Origin: an uncultured Verrucomicrobiales bacterium
GTDB taxonomy: Bacteria; Verrucomicrobiota; Verrucomicrobiia; Verrucomicrobiales; Akkermansiaceae
Assembly: GCA_937969125.1 (NCBI GenBank)
Contig: CALBVA010000140.1
Location: 1-6,383, forward strand
DNA: 6,383 bases
Direction: 5' to 3'
In this document: positions 1 through 6,132 of the stretch, one piece after another
Position numbering within the stretch: position 1 is the stretch's first letter
Layout: each line of letters starts with the position of its first letter
Notes under the pieces: generated by a model
Seen by the model: the letters and a program-made list of their open reading frames with translations, nothing else
What the model was told of the DNA's origin: nothing
The model's database searches: none
Made by a program: the position numbers and the translations under genes

Positions 1-1
1 G

Positions 2-805
2 CTGGAATCTTGGCACACCGTCGAACAATTCGACGCCACCAACGAGAAGCTCCGCATCTGGATGCGCAAAGCTCTCAAGGCCAAGACCGAGATGGTGGAA
101 GCAAACCTCCGCCTCGTCATCTCCATCGCCAAGAAATATACGAACCGTGGCCTCTCCTTCCTCGACCTGATTCAGGAGGGCAATATGGGACTCATGAAGG
201 CGGTCGAGAAGTTTGAGTATCGCCGTGGATATAAATTCTCCACCTACGCCACCTGGTGGATTCGTCAGGCCATCACCCGCTCCATCGCGGACCAGGCCCG
301 CACCATCCGCATTCCGGTGCACATGATCGAGACCATCAACAAACTCATGCGCGTGCAGAAACAGCTCGTGCAGGAGTATGGTCGTGAACCGACTCCGGAT
401 GAGATTGCCGAGGAGATTCACCTCCCCGTCGAGCGTGTCCGTGCCGTGCTGAAGATGGCTCAGCAACCGATCTCACTCCAGGCTCCCGTCGGTGATTCCG
501 ATGACACCTCCTTCGGTGATTTCATCGAGGATAAGTCCGCGGAAAACCCTATGGAGGAAGCGGGCTTCGCGATGTTGAAAGACAAGATCATCGAGGTCCT
601 CGATACCCTCACCGAGCGTGAACGCGAGGTGCTGGAGCAGCGTTTTGGACTGAAGGATGGATACTCTCGCACCCTCGAAGAGGTCGGCCGCCAGTTCCAG
701 GTGACCCGTGAGCGTATTCGTCAGATCGAGGCAAAGGCACTCCGGAAGATGCGCCACCCGACCCGTATCCGGAAACTGGAGGGCTTCATCGAACTCCCGA
801 TGTAA
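2..805 (+). CDS. rpoD: RNA polymerase primary sigma factor RpoD (sigma-70), C-terminal part, 5' end cut by window edge
   Basis: This is the housekeeping sigma factor, which directs core RNA polymerase to -10/-35 promoters. The frame is open from base 2, so the first ATG at 62 is internal and the start lies upstream of the window. The 267 visible residues cover the end of region 1.2 through region 4. Region 2 (visible residues about 30-100) contains MVEANLRLVISIAKKYTNRG, LDLIQEGNMGLMKAV and FSTYATWWIRQAI, the core-binding, -10 recognition and melting segments. Region 3.0 contains RTIRIPVHMIETINKL, and the acidic GDFIED linker segment of region 3.2 follows. Region 4 (about 200-260) has TLEEVGRQFQVTRERIRQIE, the -35-binding helix-turn-helix, and then KALRKMRHP. 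These motifs are close to those of E. coli RpoD and diagnostic of a group 1 sigma; the lack of divergence argues against an alternative group 2 sigma. An intrinsic terminator follows 17 bases after the stop. The identification is very secure, although group 1 versus a close group 2 paralogue cannot be settled without the N-terminus. Confidence 0.96.
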   Translation: MESWHTVEQFDATNEKLRIWMRKALKAKTEMVEANLRLVISIAKKYTNRGLSFLDLIQEGNMGLMKAVEKFEYRRGYKFSTYATWWIRQAITRSIADQARTIRIPVHMIETINKLMRVQKQLVQEYGREPTPDEIAEEIHLPVERVRAVLKMAQQPISLQAPVGDSDDTSFGDFIEDKSAENPMEEAGFAMLKDKIIEVLDTLTEREREVLEQRFGLKDGYSRTLEEVGRQFQVTRERIRQIEAKALRKMRHPTRIRKLEGFIELPM

Positions 806-821
806 GGAATCATTTTCAAAC

Positions 822-855
822 AAGCCCGCCCGTCACATGACGGCGGGCTTTTTCT
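822..855 (+). terminator. Intrinsic (Rho-independent) terminator of rpoD
   Basis: A GC-rich hairpin pairs AAGCCCGCC (822-830) with GGCGGGCTT (842-850). It continues as GTC/GAC above a single bulged C at 831, with the four-base loop ACAT. The right arm runs into TTTTTCTTT (849-857). It begins 17 bases after the rpoD stop, so it should end rpoD transcripts before the next gene at 896. Confidence 0.9.
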
Positions 856-895
856 TTCCCCCTTCCCGCCCGAATCTGATAAACCCGCCCCGCCC

Positions 896-1279
896 ATGCA
901 GCCCATCCAACTTGAGAACGCCGTTGCCAGTATTTTAGAAAAAGAAAAACGCTTCGAACCCGGAGCTTATTTTTTAGTACGAGAAGCACTGGACTTCACG
1001 GTCGAACGCCTCTCCAAGGAGAGCAAGGGCGAGAAGCGGCATGTCACCGGCAGTGAGCTTCTCCAAGGCTTTCGCGACTACGCCCTTCAGGAATACGGCC
1101 CAATGGCAGCCACTCTCCTCGCGGACTGGGGAATCACCTCCTGCCGAGATATCGGCGAGATTGTCTTCCTTTTTATCGAAAACGGCGTCTTTGGGAAACA
1201 GGACTCCGATACGCTGGAAGACTTTAGCGAGATTTTCACCTTCGAGGAGGCCTTCACCCGCCCCTTCATGGCGGCGTGA
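896..1279 (+). CDS. Minf_1886 family protein (small conserved Verrucomicrobia/Planctomycetes protein of unknown function)
   Basis: This is a 127-residue soluble protein with no signal peptide or membrane segment. I recognise it as the Minf_1886 family, named from Methylacidiphilum, which is uncharacterised and largely confined to the PVC group. Supporting features are an N-terminal segment with an aromatic stretch AYFLVREALDF (residues 24-34), HVTGSELLQGFRDYAL (49-64), the core YGPMAATLLADWGI (67-80), DIGEIVFLFIENG (85-97), and a C-terminal DTLEDFSEIFTFEEAF (105-120). Length agrees with the family as I remember it. It is probably mostly helical, with an acidic C-terminal half. The ATG at 896 is the only sensible start, since the conserved region begins within a few residues; no Shine-Dalgarno sequence is visible before it. 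Its stop overlaps the start of the following UbiA-type gene (GTGA, 1276-1279), which suggests translational coupling and possibly a shared function. No biochemical role can be assigned from the sequence. Confidence 0.85.
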   Translation: MQPIQLENAVASILEKEKRFEPGAYFLVREALDFTVERLSKESKGEKRHVTGSELLQGFRDYALQEYGPMAATLLADWGITSCRDIGEIVFLFIENGVFGKQDSDTLEDFSEIFTFEEAFTRPFMAA

Positions 1280-2223
1280 CCCCACCCATCGATCCCGTGA
1301 CCCGCCAAAAAGTCATCGACCTGCTCGCAATGAGCCGCTTTGCCAATCTTCCCACCGTTTGGTCGAACGGGTTGCTTGGAGCGGTCATTGGATACATCGC
1401 TTTCGCACAGTCCGGTCATGTCTGTCCGATCTGTCTGACCTTGATCGGGCTCTCATTGTCCTTTCTCTACCTCGGCGGATGTTTCTTCAATGACTGGCAT
1501 GATCTCGATTTCGACCAAAAGACCCGACCGGATCGCCCCATCCCGTCCGGTCGCTGGAGTCGCGGAACAGTGCTGGGTCTAGCGACCTCACTCATGACCG
1601 GTGGCCTCGCCCTGGCCTTCATGATTTCCTCGGCCTCCGCTCTTTTCGCAGCAGGCATCATCATCTGCATCCTCGCCTACACGCGCTGGCATAAGATCCA
1701 CCCCGCCAGCTTCATCTTTATGGCCGGAGCGCGCGCCCTGATTTATCCCCTAGCTGCCTTTTCCTTCTTGGATTGGGAACAATTCATCCTCCTTCAATAC
1801 CGTGCCACTCCCGTCCTGATCGTCCTCGCACTCGGTCTGGGAGGCTACATTCTCGGCATCTCCCTGCTCGCCAGTGCTGAAAGCTCAGAGAAACCCGTCA
1901 CCGAGGCCCGACGAATCCTGCCAGTTTTCTGCCTCTGCTCACCCGTCGTCTTCATCTCGGCCCCACTCATTTTAGCGAACAACGGCTTTGCCTTGATCCC
2001 CCTCGCCATCTTCCTGGCTGCTATCGCTTTCTGCGTCCGGCGGCTAAGAGCAACCGGTCAGATCGGAACCTTCGTCTCGCGTGCCCTCGCCTTCATCCCG
2101 CTCGTCGACTTCCTCATGCTTGGATCATTCGCACGGCAGGAGGGCTTTGGAATCTTCTGGATCATCAGTCCGCTTCTTGTTCTCGCAGCCCTAGGTTTAC
2201 AAAAAATCGCTCCCGCCACCTGA
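1276..2223 (+). CDS. UbiA-type membrane prenyltransferase, EboC-like subtype
   Basis: This is a 315-residue integral membrane protein with about nine to ten hydrophobic segments (roughly residues 28-44, 53-71, 96-116, 119-135, 145-163, 179-199, 215-252, 265-282 and 290-309). UbiA-superfamily enzymes transfer a prenyl chain from a diphosphate to an acceptor using Mg2+ bound by two Asp-rich motifs. The first motif is clear: NDWHDLDFD at 72-80, followed by KTRPDRPIPSGR (82-93). The N-terminal SRFANLPTVWSN (20-31) and YTRWHKIHP...MAGARALIYP (135-158) resemble EboC-type proteins rather than UbiA or MenA. The position where the second Asp motif is expected reads YILGISLLASAESSE (191-205), without the usual acidic cluster. 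A CPIC pair (50-53) and a CLC (219-221) are also unusual. The GTG start at 1276 overlaps the upstream stop by four bases; an ATG at 1330 (residue 19) would cut into the conserved start. No other ebo-type gene is visible, so the substrate is unknown. Confidence 0.85.
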   Translation: MTPPIDPVTRQKVIDLLAMSRFANLPTVWSNGLLGAVIGYIAFAQSGHVCPICLTLIGLSLSFLYLGGCFFNDWHDLDFDQKTRPDRPIPSGRWSRGTVLGLATSLMTGGLALAFMISSASALFAAGIIICILAYTRWHKIHPASFIFMAGARALIYPLAAFSFLDWEQFILLQYRATPVLIVLALGLGGYILGISLLASAESSEKPVTEARRILPVFCLCSPVVFISAPLILANNGFALIPLAIFLAAIAFCVRRLRATGQIGTFVSRALAFIPLVDFLMLGSFARQEGFGIFWIISPLLVLAALGLQKIAPAT

Positions 2224-2297
2224 CCCTGCCATGAGTGACCATTCGCTTCCTTAATGACAGCGTTCGCGGAACCCGCCAAACTTCCGCCCCGCAGTCC

Positions 2298-3401
2298 ATG
2301 CCACCAAAGAAACAAGCACGCCCTCCCTTTGAATTCGAAGGGCACTCCATTCCCGCTGGATCCCGCACTCTGGTGAATCTCCCCGTGGGAGTTTTTATCG
2401 ATCACTCTCAAGTCAATCTCACCGTGTCGGTGGTTCACGGAAAACAACCTGGCCCCACCATCCTCGTCACCGGCTGCGTCCACGGCGATGAAATCAACGG
2501 AACCGAAATCATCCGCCGCCTCCTGAAGAGCCCTTCATTAAAACGATTAAAAGGCACCCTGCTCGCGGTTCCCATTCTCAATGCCCCCGCCTTCATGAAT
2601 CGCTCCCGTTACCTGCCGGACCGGCGCGATCTTAATCGGCTCTTCCCCGGTTCCGCCACCGGATCGCTGGGCTCCCGTCTGGCCCGCGTTGTCTCAGATC
2701 AGCTCGTCCCGCGTTGTGACTTCATCGTCGACCTCCATACCGGTGCGGTCAACCGCCCAAACCTTCCCCAGATTCGCGTCACCACCGAAGACGAAAAAGC
2801 ACTCGAACTGGCCCGCATCTTCCATGCCCCCGTAATTGTGAGAGCCCCTCTCAGGGACAATTCCTTCCGCTCCACCGCCTTCGAACAAGGGAAGCCCGTC
2901 GTCCTCTATGAGAGTGGCGAAGCCCTCCGCCTCGATGCCGTCTCCATCCGTCACGGCCTGGAAGGCATCCTCTCCATCATGCGTCACATGGAGATGCTCC
3001 CCCCGAAAAAGAGCTCCGTTCGTAAAAAGAAAATCACCCCTCTCGTCTGTCAGAAAAGTTATTGGGAACGGGCACCCATCGGGGGGCTCTTCACCCCTCT
3101 ACTGGCTCTTGGAAAAACAGTGGAGAAGGACGAAGTCATCGGCTTCGTCGCAGATCCATACGGAGGCATCGAAACCTCGGTTACGGCATCCCGACAAGGG
3201 GTCCTCATTGGTCGGACCAATGAAGGCATGGCCGATGAAGGAGACGGGCTCTTCCACATCGCTATTTTCTCGGACCTCGATCAGGCCCGTGACCAGATGG
3301 CTCGTTCCAATCTCGCCCTTCCCGAAATGCCGGAAGACGAGGATGATCATCCCGTCCCTTACGACCCATTTATGGATGAAATTGATCCAGATCGAGAGTA
3401 A
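2298..3401 (+). CDS. Succinylglutamate desuccinylase/aspartoacylase family (M14-type) zinc hydrolase
   Basis: This 367-residue cytoplasmic zinc hydrolase belongs to the AstE/AspA group of the M14 carboxypeptidase-like fold, which cleaves N-acyl or amide bonds of small amino-acid derivatives. Zinc ligands are visible as H62-G-D-E65 in TGCVHGDEINGTE and H147 in IVDLHTG. The substrate-binding NRSRYLP...DLNRLFPG spans 101-118, and the likely catalytic Glu is E205 in PVVLYESGE. A C-terminal beta-rich domain (about 270-330) has the family pattern PIGGLFTPLLALGKTVEKDE. The protein ends in a very acidic tail. A GTG at 2235 would add 21 residues unlike the family's N-terminus. I prefer the ATG at 2298, which gives MPPKKQARPPFEFEGHSIP, a typical beginning; neither start has a Shine-Dalgarno sequence. 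The neighbours do not include other arginine-catabolism (ast) genes or a visible rimK, so calling it AstE would overreach. It is co-directional with the UbiA gene, 74 bases downstream. Confidence 0.88.
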   Translation: MPPKKQARPPFEFEGHSIPAGSRTLVNLPVGVFIDHSQVNLTVSVVHGKQPGPTILVTGCVHGDEINGTEIIRRLLKSPSLKRLKGTLLAVPILNAPAFMNRSRYLPDRRDLNRLFPGSATGSLGSRLARVVSDQLVPRCDFIVDLHTGAVNRPNLPQIRVTTEDEKALELARIFHAPVIVRAPLRDNSFRSTAFEQGKPVVLYESGEALRLDAVSIRHGLEGILSIMRHMEMLPPKKSSVRKKKITPLVCQKSYWERAPIGGLFTPLLALGKTVEKDEVIGFVADPYGGIETSVTASRQGVLIGRTNEGMADEGDGLFHIAIFSDLDQARDQMARSNLALPEMPEDEDDHPVPYDPFMDEIDPDRE

Positions 3402-3422
3402 GGGGCCTCGCTCCCAAATAAG

Positions 3423-4493
3423 TCACTCCCCACTCCACTCTGGATGTAAGTCGCGGAAGTGACTGGCCTCCACTCCAACCGCTGCAGCAGTGCCGAGGAT
3501 CGTTTCCTCGGAAGCGGTACGCGGGACTTGAGCAGCCGGTCGGGTGAGGCCACGGATGATGCGGCCGTAATTGGTGGCCCCGCCGATGTGCTTGAGCACT
3601 TTCGCGGTAATGTGCGCGGCATCGAGCGAGGGAAAGACGAGAACGTCGGCGGGAGCTTTCCGCGAAGTCTCAGGAAGCTTGACCTCGGCAGCGGAAGGAT
3701 CGATGGCGACATCCAACTGGATTTCGCCATCGATGTCACATTGTTCGACGTTCACCTTATCCCGGGCAGAGGCGGCAGCGGCCTGCATGCGGAGGGCACT
3801 TTCGGTAGGCGAGCTGCCATGGTTCGAATGACTCAGCATCGCCACGCGGGACCGCCTCCCCAGATGGTGGTGCGCCAGGAGGCCGGTCTCGACGGCGATG
3901 GACGCGAGGTCCTGCACCGTCGGATCAGGGATGAGGCCAGTGTCCGCCAGGAAAAGCACGCCATCTGCGCCGAAGTGGGAAAGATTGGAAGAAACAGAAA
4001 CGGTGACCGCGAAGACGCGGGGGACATTGGCATCCGGCTTGATGAAGTGCAGCAGCGGACGGAAAACCCCGGCAGGTGGCGTGATATTACCGCCGACGCA
4101 GGCATCGGCCTGGCCGTATTGCACCATCATGGCGGCGAAGTAGTGAGGCTTCGAGACCATGCTCTCAGCATCAACACCGGTGATGCCACGGTATTTTTCA
4201 ATGCGTTCCACACGATCGCAAAAGAGCTGAAAATCAGAAGAGCGCGCCGGCTCAATGACGCGGACGAACTTCGTCGAAACGCCAAGATCGGCAGCCATTG
4301 CAAAAACCCTTTTCCGATTTCCGAGGAGGATGGGAACGCCGATTCCCAACTCCACCATGCGTCCGGCCACGCGGATGACACGTTCATCCTCGCCTTCGGT
4401 GAAGACGATCCGCTTCGGGTGGCGTTTCAATTGCTCGAAAAGAGGGGCGGTAAAAGAATTCGGTTCAGAGAAAACGCTGGCGGGATCGGACAT
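3423..4493 (-). CDS. Phosphate acetyl/butyryl-transferase (PTA_PTB) family protein, stand-alone
   Basis: This 356-residue cytoplasmic protein belongs to the phosphotransacetylase family, which interconverts acyl-CoA and acyl phosphate. Recognised segments are RIVFTEGEDERVIRVA (28-43), YFAAMMVQYGQADACVGG (118-135), ITPPAGVFRPLL (137-148), LIPDPTVQDLASIAVE in the middle, SRVAMLSHSNHGSS, and VLVFPSLDAAHI near the C-terminus. Length fits single-domain Pta (about 330-350). Several of these segments look closest to the C-terminal PTA domain of MaeB-type malic enzymes (for example DGEIQLDVAID), but no malic-enzyme domain precedes it. The expected catalytic Ser-Arg-(5)-Asp near the C-terminus reads P324-R325...T331, so activity is uncertain. 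The frame is open upstream to 4757, but similarity begins at about residue 17, making the ATG at 4493 (MSDPASVF) the natural start. The gene is divergent from the histidinol-phosphatase and convergent with the hydrolase. No acetate kinase gene is in view. Confidence 0.9.
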   Translation of the reverse strand: MSDPASVFSEPNSFTAPLFEQLKRHPKRIVFTEGEDERVIRVAGRMVELGIGVPILLGNRKRVFAMAADLGVSTKFVRVIEPARSSDFQLFCDRVERIEKYRGITGVDAESMVSKPHYFAAMMVQYGQADACVGGNITPPAGVFRPLLHFIKPDANVPRVFAVTVSVSSNLSHFGADGVLFLADTGLIPDPTVQDLASIAVETGLLAHHHLGRRSRVAMLSHSNHGSSPTESALRMQAAAASARDKVNVEQCDIDGEIQLDVAIDPSAAEVKLPETSRKAPADVLVFPSLDAAHITAKVLKHIGGATNYGRIIRGLTRPAAQVPRTASEETILGTAAAVGVEASHFRDLHPEWSGE

Positions 4494-4535
4494 GGTGAAC
4501 GGTGTGTGTGGGGCGTTGTGCCTGAGTGAGAATTT

Positions 4536-4565
4536 AGTATGACCGTCGTGTGGCGACAACGTCAA
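4536..4565 (-). promoter_or_regulatory. Candidate sigma-70 promoter for the PTA-family gene
   Basis: On the minus strand, TTGACG (complement of 4560-4565, five of six matches to TTGACA) is followed after 18 bases by CATACT (complement of 4536-4541, four of six matches to TATAAT). Transcription would begin near 4529, giving a leader of about 36 bases before the ATG at 4493. The candidate lies inside the 77-base divergent region and would overlap a possible GTG start of the opposite gene. It is pattern-based only; the -10 match is weak. Confidence 0.35.
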
Positions 4566-4570
4566 AGGGA

Positions 4571-5386
4571 ATGAAAGCAACACCTCTCGCAGATTATCAC
4601 ACACACACTCCGCTGTGCCGTCATGCCGAAGGATCACCGGAGGAATACATTGAGGCCGCTCTCGCGTTGGAACTGGAGGAATACGGAATCTCCGACCACG
4701 CACCACAGACGCCGGAACCCTTCGATGATTGGCGGATGTTAGAGAGCGAACTGCCACAGTATTTCGAATGGATCGAGCGGGCGCGGGTGCGGGCCGGGGA
4801 TGAATTGACCGTGCGCGCCGGGCTGGAGTGCGACTGGTTCCCGGACTGTCACGAGTGGATCAATCAACTCGGCCGATGCTACGAGTGGGATTATCTCATC
4901 GGTTCGATTCACTACCTCGGCGATCAGTGGGACTTCGATAATCCGAAGTGGCTGAGCCGCTGGGCGGAGACTAATATCGACGAAGTGTGGACAGCTTACT
5001 GGGAGGAATACGCTAGGATGGCGCGCTCCGGGATGTTCGAAATTCTCGGACATCCGGACCTCATCAAGAAATTCGCCTACACTCCAGAGGGTGATTTGCG
5101 GAGATTCTACGACCCGGTGATCGAGTCAATCGTCGCGGGAGGTAGCGCGATCGAGCTCAATACAGCAGGCTTCCACAAACCCTGCGCCGAGCAATATCCA
5201 TCCGCTGAGTTCCTGAAACTCGCAGCGAAAGCAAGCATCCCGATTACCCTTTCATCCGACGCGCACGCACCGGGAGAAGTCGCACGTGATTTCGAAAAGG
5301 GGCTGCGATTGATCGAAGAAGCAGGATTCACCAAGCTCTGCCGATTTAAAAAACGCTCGCGACGTGAGGTGGCGATCCGAGGCTGA
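4571..5386 (+). CDS. hisK: PHP-family histidinol-phosphatase (HisK/HisJ type)
   Basis: This 271-residue cytoplasmic metal-dependent phosphatase would hydrolyse L-histidinol phosphate to histidinol, the penultimate part of histidine synthesis (EC 3.1.3.15). The PHP-domain metal ligands appear in order: DYHTHTPLCRHAEG (H10, H12, H18), GISDHAPQ (D42, H43), GLECDWFPD (E86), GSIHYL (H114), EILGHPDLIKKF (H161), and LSSDAHAP (D230, H232). ELNTAGFHKP (195-204) is typical of the HisK branch. Length is normal for the family and all expected ligands are intact. I chose the ATG at 4571, which puts the DYHTHT motif at residue 8 as in relatives. A GTG at 4550 in the same frame would add seven residues; an AAAGGGA immediately before the ATG is too close to act as a standard ribosome binding site. 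No other his genes are in the window. It is divergent from the PTA-family gene and followed 42 bases later by the PDZ-protein gene. Other PHP phosphoesterases are possible but less likely. Confidence 0.9.
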   Translation: MKATPLADYHTHTPLCRHAEGSPEEYIEAALALELEEYGISDHAPQTPEPFDDWRMLESELPQYFEWIERARVRAGDELTVRAGLECDWFPDCHEWINQLGRCYEWDYLIGSIHYLGDQWDFDNPKWLSRWAETNIDEVWTAYWEEYARMARSGMFEILGHPDLIKKFAYTPEGDLRRFYDPVIESIVAGGSAIELNTAGFHKPCAEQYPSAEFLKLAAKASIPITLSSDAHAPGEVARDFEKGLRLIEEAGFTKLCRFKKRSRREVAIRG

Positions 5387-5413
5387 TTCGCTCTTGTAGA
5401 GATGGCAGGATTT

Positions 5414-5420
5414 GAGAGAG
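5414..5420 (+). promoter_or_regulatory. Possible ribosome binding site supporting the ATG at 5429
   Basis: A purine run GAGAGAG ends eight bases before the ATG at 5429. It is a partial match to a Shine-Dalgarno core and one of the few such matches in the window. It favours this ATG over the in-frame ATG at 5402, agreeing with the signal-peptide argument. Confidence 0.3.
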
Positions 5421-5428
5421 TGAACAGA

Positions 5429-6115
5429 ATGATCCGCAAATCGCTTTATCTGCTTCTTTCATTGCTGATGGCATCCTCTCTCTTCGCTGATGAAAAGAAG
5501 CCCAAGGAAGACCTCCCTTGGTTACTGAGTCAGCTCGCAGAGGGAACGAAGCCTCGCAAGGCTGCCATGGCAAAGATCCTGAGCCTCTCTAACAAGAATC
5601 TTGGCGAGGTGGTGAAGGCCGCAAAAATCGCGAACAAGAGCGACGACCCGGAGCTGAGGTCCAGAGCAGGCAGCCTTCTCAAGAAACTTTACCGGCGTCA
5701 TGAACTTGGTGAAGGAGCTCCCTATCACGGGATGAAACTTGGCTGGTTCATCCAACATTCCGGCAAGAAGGAAGGCAAATCAGTCTCGAGTGCCGTGCTG
5801 GTCCTGGAGGTAGACAAGGAGAGCCCGGCAGAGAAAGCTGGCATCAACTCTGGCGACGTCATTTACCAAATTGGAAAAAGCCCTCTGCGAGGAATGAACA
5901 CGCGGAACGATTTCGTAAAGCACGTGAACTCGCTCAAGCCCGGAACTGAGATCGAACTGCGCATCAGATATAACAGCTCAACCAAGCCCTTTGATATTTA
6001 TCAAAAGAATAAAAAGAAGAAAACCAAGCTCGTGCTAGGTGAAGCGAACAGTGCCAAATCAGGGGGATTGGATCCGAACTTATTCAAGCTCTGGGTCGAT
6101 TCTTTTGCGAAGTAA
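5429..6115 (+). CDS. Secreted PDZ-domain protein with N-terminal helical region, function unknown
   Basis: This is a 228-residue exported protein. It begins with a Sec signal peptide, MIRKSLYLLLSLLMASSLFA, with likely cleavage after A20 (SLFA/DE). I preferred the ATG at 5429 to the in-frame ATG at 5402 because it puts the basic n-region at the very start. Residues about 28-92 are a charged helical segment (PWLLSQLAEGTKPRKAAMAK, SDDPELRSRAGSLLKKLYRR) that looks like one or two HEAT-type helical repeats. Residues about 100-190 form a PDZ domain with the carboxylate-loop-like KLGWFI (103-108) and SPAEKAGINSGDVIYQIG (132-149), the most diagnostic stretch. A lysine-rich tail (NKKKKTK) follows. No protease catalytic domain is present, so it is not a DegP/HtrA or CtpA enzyme; a role in periplasmic peptide or protein binding is an inference. 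It is co-directional with hisK, 42 bases downstream, with no clear terminator between them. GC content is lower than in the upstream genes. Confidence 0.75.
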   Translation: MIRKSLYLLLSLLMASSLFADEKKPKEDLPWLLSQLAEGTKPRKAAMAKILSLSNKNLGEVVKAAKIANKSDDPELRSRAGSLLKKLYRRHELGEGAPYHGMKLGWFIQHSGKKEGKSVSSAVLVLEVDKESPAEKAGINSGDVIYQIGKSPLRGMNTRNDFVKHVNSLKPGTEIELRIRYNSSTKPFDIYQKNKKKKTKLVLGEANSAKSGGLDPNLFKLWVDSFAK

Positions 6116-6132
6116 TTTAATCAGCCCTTCGC
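6107..6132. repeat. Short inverted repeat spanning both stop codons of a convergent gene pair
   Basis: GCGAAG (6107-6112) and CTTCGC (6127-6132) are perfect six-base inverted arms around a 14-base spacer. The spacer contains the TAA stop of the PDZ gene (6113-6115) and the stop of the convergent gene (6117-6119). No T-run follows the stem on either strand, so it lacks the second element of an intrinsic terminator. Chance occurrence is quite possible. Confidence 0.3.

Noticed and set aside
473..823. Antisense open frames of 70-116 codons over rpoD
   Set aside because: They are shadows of the conserved sigma factor frame and show no domain features.
853..895. Possible promoter for the Minf_1886 gene, using GATAAA (878-883) as a -10 box
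   Set aside because: No acceptable -35 box at 16-18 bases was found, and the terminator's T-rich tail occupies that position. A promoter must exist or transcription reads through, but I cannot point to it.
2231..2254. Seven-codon ATG frame just after the UbiA-family stop, which could be a leader peptide
   Set aside because: It has no ribosome binding site, no repeated regulatory codons and no attenuator-like hairpin after it.
3402..3422. Possible bidirectional terminator between the convergent hydrolase and PTA-family genes
   Set aside because: The only pairing, GGGG with TCCC, is four bases long and lacks a T-run on either strand.
3459..4529. A 356-codon open frame on the plus strand, antisense to almost the whole PTA-family gene
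   Set aside because: Its translation resembles no family and is rich in Arg, Gly and Asp in the manner of a GC-rich shadow frame, while the minus strand encodes a clear conserved protein.
4494..4757. An 88-codon upstream extension of the PTA-family frame into the hisK coding region
   Set aside because: Family similarity begins only after the ATG at 4493, the extension has no recognisable domain, and it would overlap the conserved PHP motifs on the other strand.
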